From positions 62,001 through 126,000 of the forward strand of contig NZ_JBEPLU010000001.1 in the NCBI RefSeq assembly GCF_040545335.1: a DNA stretch of 64,000 nt, written 5' to 3'. Position 1 is the stretch's first letter. Every line of letters begins with the position of its first letter. Under the pieces are notes generated by a model, which searched no databases, was not told the origin of the DNA, and saw nothing but the letters and a program-made list of their open reading frames with translations. The position numbers and the translations under genes are program-made. Positions 26,256 through 33,953 of this stretch are shown here, in pieces. The stretch comes from Phenylobacterium koreense. GTDB lineage: Bacteria; Pseudomonadota; Alphaproteobacteria; Caulobacterales; Caulobacteraceae.

Positions 26256-26271
26256 TGGCACGCCTATCGCA
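26256..26271 (+). promoter_or_regulatory. Sigma-54 promoter of flgI operon
   Basis: TGGCAC (26256-26261) and TCGCA (26267-26271) give the invariant GG and GC at the required 12-base distance (26257 and 26269), close to the -24/-12 consensus TGGCAC-N5-TTGCA. Initiation would fall near 26282, 33 bases before the flgI ATG. Class III basal-body genes of Caulobacter are sigma-54/FlbD dependent, which fits. Confidence 0.7.
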
Positions 26272-26314
26272 TAGGCGAGGCGAGCTTGTTCCAGTCGTCT
26301 GCGCCGGGGTTTCC

Positions 26315-27421
26315 ATGCGCCGTTCAATCCGCCTCTTCAGCGCCGCCTTCCTGGCCGCCGCCCTCGCCGCCGGGCCGAGCTTCGCCAAGTCGCGCATCAA
26401 GGACATCGTCGAGTTCGAGGGCGTGCGCGACAACATGCTGGTCGGCTATGGCCTGGTGGTCGGCCTGAACGGCACCGGCGACTCGCTGCGCAACGCCGCC
26501 TTCACCCGCCAGAGCCTGGAAGCGATGCTGGAGCGGCTGGGGGTCAACACCCGCGACGCCAACCTCAACACCAAGAACGTGGCCGCCGTCATGGTCACCG
26601 CCCGCCTGCCCGCCTTCGCCGCGGCCGGTTCGCCGATTGACGCCTCGGTCTCGGCCATGGGCGACGCCAAGAGCCTGCAGGGCGGCACCCTGCTGGTCAC
26701 CCCGCTCATGGGCGCCGACGGCCAGGCCTACGCCATCAGCCAAGGCACGGTGCAGACCGGGTCGATCTCGGCCACCGGCGCCTCGGGTACGTCGGTCTCC
26801 AAGGGCGTGCCGACCGCTGGCCGCATCGCCGGCGGCGCGATCGTCGAGCGCGAGGTCGGCTTCCAGCTCGCCAGCATGAGCGAACTGAGGATGACCCTGC
26901 GCAATCCGGACTTCAGCACGGCGCGCAAGATCGCCGAGGCGGTGAACGGCCGCTTCCCCGGCACGGCGCGGGCGGACAACCCGACCATCGTCACCCTGCG
27001 CCCGCCGGGCGGCCAGGACCTGGTCTCCTTCATGTCCCAGGTCGAGAACCTGAGCGTCGACACCGACGCCCCGGCCAAGGTGGTCATCGACGAGGTCGCC
27101 GGCGTGGTGGTGATGGGCGAGAACGTGCGGATATCCACTGTCGCCATCGCTCAAGGCAACCTGACGATCACCGTGCGGGAATCGCCTGCGGTCAGCCAGC
27201 CGGCGCCCTTCAGCCAGGGCCGGACCACGGTGGTTCCGCAGTCGGATGTCCAGGTGGACGAGGAAAAGGGCAAGAAGCTCATCACCCTCCGCGACGGCGC
27301 TTCGCTCTCGAGCCTGGTCGCCGGGCTGAACGCCCTGGGCGTCACGCCGCGGGACATGATCTCGATCCTGCAGACCATCAAGGCGGCCGGCGCGCTGCAG
27401 GCCGACATCGAGGTGATGTGA
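26315..27421 (+). CDS. flgI: Flagellar P-ring protein FlgI
   Basis: A 368-residue exported protein with a Sec signal peptide ([20 protein letters not shown], cleavage near AGPSFA-K at residue 25). The mature start is [21 protein letters not shown], as in FlgI, and the C-terminus has the [18 protein letters not shown] helix. It forms the periplasmic P-ring around the rod in the peptidoglycan layer. It is first in an operon with the rod-binding protein and flbY; its stop codon overlaps the next ATG. Confidence 0.95.
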   Translation: MRRSIRLFSAAFLAAALAAGPSFAKSRIKDIVEFEGVRDNMLVGYGLVVGLNGTGDSLRNAAFTRQSLEAMLERLGVNTRDANLNTKNVAAVMVTARLPAFAAAGSPIDASVSAMGDAKSLQGGTLLVTPLMGADGQAYAISQGTVQTGSISATGASGTSVSKGVPTAGRIAGGAIVEREVGFQLASMSELRMTLRNPDFSTARKIAEAVNGRFPGTARADNPTIVTLRPPGGQDLVSFMSQVENLSVDTDAPAKVVIDEVAGVVVMGENVRISTVAIAQGNLTITVRESPAVSQPAPFSQGRTTVVPQSDVQVDEEKGKKLITLRDGASLSSLVAGLNALGVTPRDMISILQTIKAAGALQADIEVM

Positions 27422-27732
27422 TGGACCTGGCCGCCCCTTCCGCCCTGCCCCTTCCCGCCGCCCAGCCGACGGCGCCGAGCGCCGAAGAACTGGCCAAGCG
27501 CGGCCAGATCGCCAAGACCGCCCAGGACTTCGAGGCCTCGTTCCTTTCGGTGATGCTGGGCGAGATGTTCAAGGACGTCGGCGCCGAGGCCCCGTTCAAC
27601 GGCGGCGTCGGCGAGCAGGCGTTCAAATCCTTCCTGAGCGACGCCATGGCCAAGCAGATGGTCAGGAACGGCGGGGTCGGCCTGTCCAACCGCGTCGCAA
27701 AGGAAATGCTGAAACTTCAGGGCCTGAGCTAG
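27421..27732 (+). CDS. Rod-binding protein (FlgJ N-terminal domain type)
   Basis: A 103-residue protein matching the rod-capping domain of FlgJ ([14 protein letters not shown], then [19 protein letters not shown]) but lacking the muramidase domain, as is usual in alphaproteobacteria. It helps rod assembly across the wall; a separate lytic enzyme must open the peptidoglycan. Its ATG overlaps the flgI stop codon by one base. Caulobacter annotation sometimes calls it CheL. Confidence 0.8.
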   Translation: MDLAAPSALPLPAAQPTAPSAEELAKRGQIAKTAQDFEASFLSVMLGEMFKDVGAEAPFNGGVGEQAFKSFLSDAMAKQMVRNGGVGLSNRVAKEMLKLQGLS

Positions 27733-27742
27733 GAGAGTTCCC

Positions 27743-28186
27743 ATGGCGATTTCCGCCACCGACGCGGCCGACCGGGTCGAACAGCTGATCCTGCTGACCG
27801 AGCGCCTCACCGAGCTGGTGGCCCAGGACGCGCAGGCCTTCGAACAGCGCCGGCCGCAGGACGTCGGCCAGAACCTCGAAGAAACCTCCAAGCTGGCCAA
27901 CATCTACCGGCACGAGTCGGCGCGGGTGCGGGCCAATCCGGCGCTGGTCTCCGGCGCGCCGCTGGAGCAGCGCACCCGCCTGATCCGGGCGACCGAGGCG
28001 TTCGACGCCGTGCTGGCCCGCCAGGGCCGCGCCCTGGACGCCGCCAAGACCGTCTCTGAGGGGCTGGTCCGCGCCATCGCCGAAGAGGTCGCCGCCCAGC
28101 GCCAGAGCGGCGCCGGCTACGGCCGCGGCGGCGTCGCCGCCCCCCAGCCTTCGGCCACGGCCATCACGCTCAACAAGCGAGCCTGA
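27743..28186 (+). CDS. flbY: FlbY-like flagellar protein
   Basis: A 147-residue mostly helical protein with heptad-rich segments (RVEQLILLTERLTELVAQDA, then LARQGRALDAAKTVSEGLV) and a flexible tail. Size, helix content and position downstream of flgI match Caulobacter FlbY, which resembles FlgN-type flagellar chaperones. A specific role is not established. GGAGAG precedes the ATG by about 6 bases. Confidence 0.65.
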   Translation: MAISATDAADRVEQLILLTERLTELVAQDAQAFEQRRPQDVGQNLEETSKLANIYRHESARVRANPALVSGAPLEQRTRLIRATEAFDAVLARQGRALDAAKTVSEGLVRAIAEEVAAQRQSGAGYGRGGVAAPQPSATAITLNKRA

Positions 28187-28210
28187 AGCCCTTCCCCATG
28201 GGGAGGGCTA
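28187..28210. terminator. Hairpin after flbY, possible terminator
   Basis: AGCCCTTCCCC and GGGGAGGGCT form a ~10-bp stem with one bulged base, starting one base after the flbY stop codon. There is no T-run on either side, so it could be a Rho-associated or RNA-stabilising hairpin rather than an intrinsic terminator. Confidence 0.4.
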
Positions 28211-28372
28211 TCGCATATGGCTTGCGTCCAGTCGCCCGATCTTTGGCCAACCTGGAGCAGGCTTCAGTTGCCATGGCCCCGTCCTTCATGCGGCAGGGAA
28301 CAACTAAACGCTTGTTTGACCCCAGGTCATGGGACTAGCCTTGAGATGTCGTCGGGCTGTTCCGACGACCGC

Positions 28373-28521
28373 GTTCTCAGGGCGGGGTGAAAGTCCCCAC
28401 CGGCGGTGATGGCGGCCTTGGCCGCACAAGCCCGCGGGCGCCCGATGGCCGATAGGTTCGTCGGGGACAGCAGATTCCGGTGAGATTCCGGGGCCGACGG
28501 TTAGAGTCCGGTTATGAGAAC
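28373..28521 (+). promoter_or_regulatory. FMN riboswitch (RFN element) upstream of ribH
   Basis: All hallmark blocks are present in order. The closing stem is GTTCTCAGGGCGGGGTGAAA at the 5' end and GAGAAC (28516-28521) at the 3' end. Between them are GTCCCCACCGGCGGTG, AGCCCGCGGGCG, GACAGCAGATTCCGGTGA and CCGACGGTTAGAGTCCGG. It senses FMN and lies about 100 bases before ribH. The expression platform follows: a CGGCCAG/CTGGCCG stem (28531-28574), then a 9-bp hairpin (28587-28618) burying the ribH Shine-Dalgarno, so control is probably translational. Confidence 0.95.
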
Positions 28522-28586
28522 CGCTGGCGACGGCCAGTCCTTGAGCGCCTTCGGGCGCACGGGGCCGCTGGCCGAGGCTTAGCGTC

Positions 28587-28618
28587 TCCCTGAGTCGTGG
28601 TTTTGCCCAACTCAGGGA
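28587..28618 (+). promoter_or_regulatory. Shine-Dalgarno-sequestering hairpin of ribH
   Basis: TCCCTGAGT (28587-28595) pairs perfectly with ACTCAGGGA (28610-28618). The ribH ribosome binding site AGGGA (28614-28618), 7 bases before the ATG, is inside the 3' arm. Formation of this stem would block initiation when FMN is bound; the absence of a T-run argues against transcription termination. Confidence 0.65.
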
Positions 28619-28625
28619 TCTGACC

Positions 28626-29129
28626 ATGACCCAACTTGTCACGCACTTTGAAGTCCCCACCGCGAGCGGCGCCTATCGCCTGGCGCGGATCGCGTTCGTC
28701 CAGTCCGCCTGGCATAGCGAGATCGTCGACAACGCCTATCAGGGCTTCATCAAGGAGATCGCCGACCTCGGCTTCTCCGAGAACTCCATCGATCGTTTCG
28801 AAGTCCCCGGCGCCTTCGAGATTCCGCTGCACGCCCAGACCCTGGCCAAGACCGGCCGCTACGCCGCGATCGTCGCGGCCGGCTTCGTGGTCGACGGCGG
28901 CATCTATCGCCACGACTTCGTCGCCTCGTCGGTGATCTCCGGCCTGATGCAGGTCCAGCTCACCACCGAGGTGCCGGTGTTTTCGGTCGTGCTGACGCCG
29001 CACCATTTCCATGAGCATGACGTCCATCAGGGCTTCTTCCGCGAGCATTTCCTGGTGAAGGGGGCGGAGGCCGCGCACGCCTGCGCTCGCACCCTGGCGA
29101 GCCTCGCCAAGCTCGCCGCGGCGGCGTGA
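28626..29129 (+). CDS. ribH: 6,7-dimethyl-8-ribityllumazine synthase
   Basis: A 167-residue lumazine synthase. It has the substrate-binding AWHSEIVD near the N-terminus, VPGAFEIPL and the active-site GGIYRHDFV. It condenses 5-amino-6-ribitylaminouracil with dihydroxybutanone phosphate in riboflavin synthesis. The sequence resembles the RibH2 type of Rhizobiales, which is also under FMN riboswitch control apart from the main rib operon. No other rib gene is in the window. Confidence 0.92.
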   Translation: MTQLVTHFEVPTASGAYRLARIAFVQSAWHSEIVDNAYQGFIKEIADLGFSENSIDRFEVPGAFEIPLHAQTLAKTGRYAAIVAAGFVVDGGIYRHDFVASSVISGLMQVQLTTEVPVFSVVLTPHHFHEHDVHQGFFREHFLVKGAEAAHACARTLASLAKLAAAA

Positions 29130-29137
29130 GGCGCCGA

Positions 29138-29566
29138 ATGATGCAGGAAACGGTCCCCATCCCTCCCGGCTTCTCGCGGCACTTCCGCCACAGCCCGGTG
29201 ACGGATCCGTGGGAGCCGATCTACAGCCGCCAGACGGAGGACGTGGTGGTGCTGGGCCTGGTCGCGGACGCGGCCCACACCAACAGCCGCGGCTTCGTCC
29301 ACGGCGGCCTGATCAGCGCCCTGGTCGATAACGCCATGGGCCTTTCCTGCGCACGCCGGCTGGGCCAGGGCAGCAGCCTCGTCACGGTGAACCTGGCCTT
29401 GGATTTCCTGAGCGCGGCGCAGGTCGGCCAATGGCTGGAATTCGACACCGTGTTCATGAAGCCAGGCGCCACCTTGGCCTTCGCCCAGGCCTTCGTCACC
29501 GCCGACGGCGCGCCCTGCGCCCGGGCGAGCGGGGTCTTCCGGGTCGTCAAGAAGGCGACTCACTAG
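29138..29566 (+). CDS. PaaI-type hot-dog thioesterase
   Basis: A 142-residue single hot-dog protein with the PaaI/YdiI family segment RGFVHGGLISALVDNAMGL, carrying the HGG motif and downstream Asp, and the strand VTVNLALDFLSA. It should hydrolyse an acyl-CoA thioester. ATG 29138 is chosen; an upstream GTG at 29126 overlapping the ribH stop is less likely. Whether it shares the ribH transcript is open, and the two products have no obvious functional link. Confidence 0.75.
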   Translation: MMQETVPIPPGFSRHFRHSPVTDPWEPIYSRQTEDVVVLGLVADAAHTNSRGFVHGGLISALVDNAMGLSCARRLGQGSSLVTVNLALDFLSAAQVGQWLEFDTVFMKPGATLAFAQAFVTADGAPCARASGVFRVVKKATH

Positions 29567-29571
29567 CGGCC

Positions 29572-29604
29572 GGCGCGTCTCATCCCGAGGGGGTGGGACG
29601 CGCC
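29572..29604. terminator. Strong GC-rich hairpin after thioesterase gene
   Basis: GGCGCGTCTCATCCC pairs with GGGTGGGACGCGCC around GAGG, giving about 14 pairs with one or two wobbles. It begins 6 bases after the stop codon and has no T-run. It probably insulates the ribH unit from the next gene. Confidence 0.45.
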
Positions 29605-29703
29605 CTCGCCCGCGTGAGGTGAAAACGAAACGCCGGCGAGCAGTTAAGAATGCAAGTCAATTAGGCGCCAGGCTGAAAGCTCGGGTCCTGCCGCAGGGTA
29701 ATC

Positions 29704-29863
29704 GCGTAATATACGCATTTTTCAGAGATTTTCTGAACACGAAATCTATCGCGTCGCATTTCTCGAGGCTTGCGCCGAAGCGAAATCGCCTCAACCATAA
29801 CGCTCATTACAGTTGAGCTTTTGGGGGCGAGCCATTGGGAAGATTACGCATTTTACGTAATCT
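29704..29863. promoter_or_regulatory. AT-richer control region with three inverted repeats
   Basis: The 315 bases between the thioesterase and the Phd-PAS gene hold no convincing ORF but contain three inverted repeats: GCGTA-ATA-TACGC (29704-29716), TTCAGA-N5-TCTGAA (29721-29737) and AGATTACG-N7-CGTAATCT (29841-29863). The first and last share the word ACGCATTTT (29713 and 29847). The last ends 18 bases before the start codon. They look like operators, most simply for autoregulation by the Phd-like domain encoded next; this is inference. Confidence 0.5.
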
Positions 29864-29881
29864 GATTGGGCTCGAAAAGCT

Positions 29882-30769
29882 ATGAGCAGCTTTGGGGAGC
29901 CGGCGGTCGTCACGGCCGGAGATATCAGCCGAAATTTCGGCCAATGGCAGGATCGAGCCCTGAGCGGGCCGGTTCTCGTCACCCACCACGGACGGCCACG
30001 GGTCGTATTGGTGTCTGCTGACATGTATTCGAGCTGGAGTTCCAGCGCCTCGCCCGCGCAAAGCGGCAGCTTATTGGAAACCAGTCACGCGGCCGTCCTC
30101 GATCACATGGCCGAGGCGTTCATGGCGTTGGACGACCGGATGCGGATCAGCGCGGTCAATCACGTCTTCGAGGCCATGATGGGCCTCAGCGCGTCGCAGA
30201 TGCTGGGGCGGACCTGGGAGGATCTGTTTCCTTCCTTCACCAGCGCGGTGCTGCGCGAACGGCTGCAGCGGGTGCTCAGGACCCGCGAAGCGCAGGAGTT
30301 CGAGGCCTCGGGCGACGGGTTCGGCAGACACAGATATTCGGTGCACGCGTTTCCCTATCCGGGCGGACTGGCGGTGCTGATCCAGAATCGCACGGCCGAG
30401 CATGAGCTGCGGCTGGCCGCGCACGAGGGCAAGGCTCTGGAAGAGGCGCTGGGCGCGCTGTCGAAGGTGATGGTCCTGCGTCTGAACATGCACGGCCTGC
30501 TGACCGGGATCGGCCGGGATTTCGCAGACCTCGTCGGCTTCACCCATGAGGAGTTGGCCGTCCGGCGCCTCACCGACCTGGCGCAGCATACCGAGCAGAC
30601 GGGACTGGCCGACGCGCTGGAAAGCGTGATGGAAACCGCTCGCCCGGCCCAGCTCGACGCCACCCTGATCGCCAAGGATGGCCGCGCCCTGCCGGTCCGG
30701 CTCGGCGTCTCGGCGATCGTGGACGACCTGACCTCGCAGGGGCTGGTGGCCACCGTGGCGATCGCCTGA
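29882..30769 (+). CDS. Phd/YefM antitoxin-like DNA-binding domain fused to two PAS domains
   Basis: A 295-residue protein of unusual architecture. Residues ~8-48 read as a Phd/YefM antitoxin fold: DISRNFGQWQDRALSGPVLV then HHGRPRVVLVSADMY, the pattern of the DNA-binding and dimerising half. Residues ~65-165 form one PAS domain (AAVLDHMAEAFMALDDRMRI) and ~180-290 another (FADLVGFTHEELA). There is no kinase, GGDEF, EAL or response-regulator domain, and no toxin gene follows. A transcription factor whose DNA-binding arm comes from an antitoxin and whose input comes from PAS domains fits best. Inverted repeats upstream support autoregulation. The PAS ligand is unknown. Confidence 0.7.
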   Translation: MSSFGEPAVVTAGDISRNFGQWQDRALSGPVLVTHHGRPRVVLVSADMYSSWSSSASPAQSGSLLETSHAAVLDHMAEAFMALDDRMRISAVNHVFEAMMGLSASQMLGRTWEDLFPSFTSAVLRERLQRVLRTREAQEFEASGDGFGRHRYSVHAFPYPGGLAVLIQNRTAEHELRLAAHEGKALEEALGALSKVMVLRLNMHGLLTGIGRDFADLVGFTHEELAVRRLTDLAQHTEQTGLADALESVMETARPAQLDATLIAKDGRALPVRLGVSAIVDDLTSQGLVATVAIA

Positions 30770-30915
30770 ACCGCGAAGATTTTTTCGGGGATGTCGGCCG
30801 AGCCCCCCTTTGCGCGTCTTGATCTCGGGGCCACATGACGGCCCCGGCCGCAACGCGGCCGCGCAAGGTGGTGCTGGCCCGTTCGGGCCGAAGCGAAAGC
30901 AGAGGCTCGTAGGCG

Positions 30916-32118
30916 ATGAAAACCGGATTTGCACGGCTGGCGCTGGTGCTTGGGCTGATCACGGCGGCGGGTCCGTTCGCCATCGACATGTACCTGCCCG
31001 CCCTGCCCTCCATCGGCGAAACGCTGAACGCCAGCGCCTCGGCGGTGCAGATGAGCCTGACGGCCTTCTTCGTCACCCTGGGCGTCTGTCAGTTGGTCTA
31101 TGGCCCGATGGCGGACATGTTCGGCCGCAAGCCGCCGATCTATGCGGGCCTTGCGCTGTTCATCGCCGGCAGCATCGGCTGCGCCCTGGCGCCCACGGTG
31201 GAGACGCTGATCGCCTTCCGCGTGCTGCAGGCGGTGGGCGCCTGCGCCGGGATGGTGGTGCCGCGCGCCATCGTCCGCGATCTGCATACCGGCCACGAGG
31301 CGGCCCGGCTGATGTCTCTGCTCATGCTGGTGGTCAGCATCTCCCCGATTCTGGCGCCGCTTGCCGGCAGCGCCTTGATCGCAGTCGGCGGCTGGCGCTC
31401 GGTCTTCTGGGCGGTGACCATCGCTGGCGTAGTCGGCCTGCTGCTGGCCGCGCTGCAGCTACAGGAGACTCGCCCCGCCGAGCACCGGGCGGAGACTTCC
31501 TGGTCCGGCATCCTGACGGGCTACCGCACCCTGCTGGCCGATCCGGCCTTCATGGGCCTGACCTTCGCCGGTGCCTTCGGCATGTCGACCTTCTTCGTCT
31601 ACCTTGCGGGATCGTCCTTCGTGCTGATCGGGCACTATGGGCTCTCGCCCACCGTCTACAGCCTGTTCTTCGGCCTGAACGCCGTGTCGTTCTTCGGCGC
31701 GGCGCAGTTCAACGGCTGGCTGGCGAGGCGCTTCGGCATGGCCGGCATCATCCGCGTCGCCTCCACGGGCCTCGCCGTCACCATGGCCGCGCTGGTCGCC
31801 GTGTTCGCCCTCGGGATCGAGCGCCTGGAGGTCATGACCGCCTTTCTGCTGGTCGCCTACGCCTTCCTGGGCGTGGTGACGCCGACCACCGCGGTGCTGG
31901 CCCTGGACCACCACGGCAAGATCGCCGGAGCCGCCTCGGCGCTTATGGGCTCGCTGCAGATGGTGGTCGGCTCGGCGGTCATGGGCCTGGCGGGCCTGTT
32001 CGCCGACGGCACGCCCGGACCGATGATCGCGGCCATGGGCGCCTGCGCGATCACCTGTTTCTTGGTGGCCCAGGTCTCCCTGCGCTCGGCCACGGCGGCC
32101 CAGGTTCCGGCCGAATAG
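30916..32118 (+). CDS. Bcr/CflA-family multidrug MFS transporter
   Basis: A 400-residue, 12-helix MFS protein. The N-terminus has the Bcr/CflA pattern GPFAIDMYLPALPSI, the loop 2-3 motif is GPMADMFGRKPP and motif C-like VSISPILAPLAGSAL is in TM5. It is probably a proton-driven drug or metabolite exporter (bicyclomycin or sulfonamide type). The ATG is preceded by AGAGGCTCGTAGGCG. It converges on the ABC-F gene. Confidence 0.85.
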   Translation: MKTGFARLALVLGLITAAGPFAIDMYLPALPSIGETLNASASAVQMSLTAFFVTLGVCQLVYGPMADMFGRKPPIYAGLALFIAGSIGCALAPTVETLIAFRVLQAVGACAGMVVPRAIVRDLHTGHEAARLMSLLMLVVSISPILAPLAGSALIAVGGWRSVFWAVTIAGVVGLLLAALQLQETRPAEHRAETSWSGILTGYRTLLADPAFMGLTFAGAFGMSTFFVYLAGSSFVLIGHYGLSPTVYSLFFGLNAVSFFGAAQFNGWLARRFGMAGIIRVASTGLAVTMAALVAVFALGIERLEVMTAFLLVAYAFLGVVTPTTAVLALDHHGKIAGAASALMGSLQMVVGSAVMGLAGLFADGTPGPMIAAMGACAITCFLVAQVSLRSATAAQVPAE

Positions 32119-33699
32119 CTAGAACGCAATCCTCCGCTCGACGCCGATGGCTTCCAGGAAATCGGGATCATGGCTGACCACCAGGATCGCGCCGTCATAG
32201 CCGCGTAGGGCCGCCTCGACCGCGGCGATCGAGTCGAGGTCCAGGTGGTTGGTGGGCTCGTCGAGGACCAGGAGCTGAGGCGGCGTCGCCGACATCAGCG
32301 TGCAGGCGAGCGCCGCGCGCAGGCGCTCCCCGCCGCTCAGAGCATCCACCAGCTTCTCGGCCGCGGTGTTGCGGAACAGGAAGCGGGCCAGGGCGGCCTG
32401 GGCCTCGTTTCGGCCGGCGTCGGGATTGAGCCGGCGGAAGGCCTCGACCAGCGTCTCGCCTGACCACAGCATCTCGGTCTTCTGGTCGAACAGCGCCGTG
32501 CGCGCGCCGGAAACGACACGGCCGGCGGTCGGTTGCAGCTCGCCGGCCGCCAGCTTCACCAGGGTGGTCTTGCCCGACCCGTTGGGGCCGACGACGGCGA
32601 CGCGCTCGGGACCGACCATCCGGAAGGACAGCCGCTCGATCACCGGCCGCTCGCCGGGATAGGCGAAAGCGACCTCCTCGAAGGCCAGCACCGTCTTGCC
32701 GGCCGACAGCCGCGACGGCGGCAGGGCGAAGTCCAGCCGGCGCAGGCGCTCGACGCGCTCCTGGGCCTGGGCCAGATCGCCGACGGCTTCTCCCTGCAGG
32801 CGCTCGGCGATGCGCCCCTCGCGCCCGCCGGAGTTCTCCGCCCGCTCGGCCTGGCCGCCCAGGAACAGGCGGGACTCGGTCCCCTTGGCGGCGAAGCGCT
32901 TGCCGGCGGCGTCGCGGCGGGCCTTTTTCTCGCGAGCGGCCTGAGCGTCGCGCGCGGCCTGGGCGACGCGGCGCTCGGCGTTGTCGAGGTCGCGGGCGGC
33001 CGCCGCCTCTTCCTGCGCCTTGCGCTCGACATAGAGGTCATAGCCGCCGCCGTAGACCTTTGCCCCCAGGCTGCTGAGCTCGACGATCCGGTCCATCGGT
33101 CGCAGCAGCGACCGGTCGTGGCTGACCACCACCGCTCCGCCCTTCCAGGCCGCCAGCGCCGAGGCGATCATCGCCCGCGCCTCGGCGTCGAGATTATTGG
33201 TCGGCTCGTCCAGCAGGATGAGGTCCGGCTCGCCGGCCAACAACCCGGCCAGGCTTGCGCGGGTCGCCTGGCCGCCGCTGAGCGAGGCCGCGGGTCGATC
33301 AAGGTCGATCCCGGTGAGCCCCACCTGGGCCAGGGCTTCGTCCAGGCGGGCCGGCAAGGTCCAGTCGGCCTCGGCGAAGTCGGTCTCGTCGCCCTCGCCC
33401 GCCTCGATGCGGGCAAGCCGCGCCAGAGCCTCTGAGGCGCCCAGCAGGTCGGCGAGGCTGGCGTCAGGCGCCGGGGCCAGGGCCTGGCGCAGGACGCCGA
33501 TGCGGCCGCGCGTGGCGACCGAGCCCGAGGAGGGCGCCAGTTCGCCCAGCATCAGTCGGATCAGCGTGGTCTTGCCCACGCCGTTGCGCCCCACGAGGCC
33601 GGTGCGTTCGGCCCCGAAAGCGAGGGTCAGGTTGTCGAAGAGGCTGTCGCCTTCAGGCGTCCGAAAGGAGAGGCCGTCGAGCGTGATGAAGGAAGACAT
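32119..33699 (-). CDS. ABC-F family ATPase
   Basis: A 526-residue soluble protein with two ABC cassettes and no membrane domain. Cassette 1 has GRNGVGKTT, the signature LSGGQATRASLA and LLDEPTNNLDAEA. Cassette 2 has GPNGSGKTT, LSGGERLRAAL and VLDEPTNHLDLDS. Between them lies a charged linker (~residues 235-330). ABC-F proteins act at the ribosomal E site, in resistance or rescue of stalled translation. The ATG at 33699 has no Shine-Dalgarno. A short upstream ORF with a strong one overlaps it, which may couple or regulate translation. Confidence 0.85.
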   Translation of the reverse strand: MSSFITLDGLSFRTPEGDSLFDNLTLAFGAERTGLVGRNGVGKTTLIRLMLGELAPSSGSVATRGRIGVLRQALAPAPDASLADLLGASEALARLARIEAGEGDETDFAEADWTLPARLDEALAQVGLTGIDLDRPAASLSGGQATRASLAGLLAGEPDLILLDEPTNNLDAEARAMIASALAAWKGGAVVVSHDRSLLRPMDRIVELSSLGAKVYGGGYDLYVERKAQEEAAAARDLDNAERRVAQAARDAQAAREKKARRDAAGKRFAAKGTESRLFLGGQAERAENSGGREGRIAERLQGEAVGDLAQAQERVERLRRLDFALPPSRLSAGKTVLAFEEVAFAYPGERPVIERLSFRMVGPERVAVVGPNGSGKTTLVKLAAGELQPTAGRVVSGARTALFDQKTEMLWSGETLVEAFRRLNPDAGRNEAQAALARFLFRNTAAEKLVDALSGGERLRAALACTLMSATPPQLLVLDEPTNHLDLDSIAAVEAALRGYDGAILVVSHDPDFLEAIGVERRIAF

Positions 33700-33757
33700 G
33701 GGAAACCGCAGGCAGATTGGCGTTCGGGACGAGACTGGTGTCCGTTGCGCGATCCAT
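33653..33757 (-). CDS. Possible 34-residue leader peptide of the ABC-F gene
   Basis: An ATG at 33757 preceded at 9 bases by AGGAGG opens a 34-codon frame that reads through the ABC-F start codon in another frame and stops 47 bases inside it. The AGGAGG lies in a small hairpin (CCTCC-N6-GGAGG, 33767-33782). The ABC-F start itself lacks a Shine-Dalgarno. This resembles attenuator leaders of antibiotic-inducible ABC-F genes; there is no evidence for a stable peptide. Confidence 0.35.
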   Translation of the reverse strand: MDRATDTSLVPNANLPAVSHVFLHHARRPLLSDA

Positions 33758-33953
33758 TGCGGTGAGCCTCCTTCTTGGGAGGTCCCGATATAGGGGTGAC
33801 CGCCGGTCGCTGCAAATCGCGGTTTCCGGACCCGGCGGTGCGGCGACGCTTGCAGGCGGGCCGATCCGTGTGGATTTGAGAGCAAGGCGCGGAGTTTCGG
33901 CAGGCGCGCGGCGGCCTATTCCATCGGCCATGACGAACGATGGAGCATTGGAG

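Noticed and set aside
29619..29816. A 65-codon ORF upstream of the Phd-PAS gene
   Set aside because: GTG start without a clear ribosome site, basic low-information sequence, and it runs across the inverted repeats; it did not look like a toxin or antitoxin.
29882..30769. A toxin-antitoxin pair
   Set aside because: The Phd-like segment is fused to PAS domains and no RelE/Doc-like ORF follows or precedes within the intergenic space.
30770..30915. GC-rich inverted stretches and a T6 run between the PAS gene and the MFS gene
   Set aside because: The T-run precedes rather than follows the hairpins, so it is not an intrinsic terminator; no promoter could be assigned.
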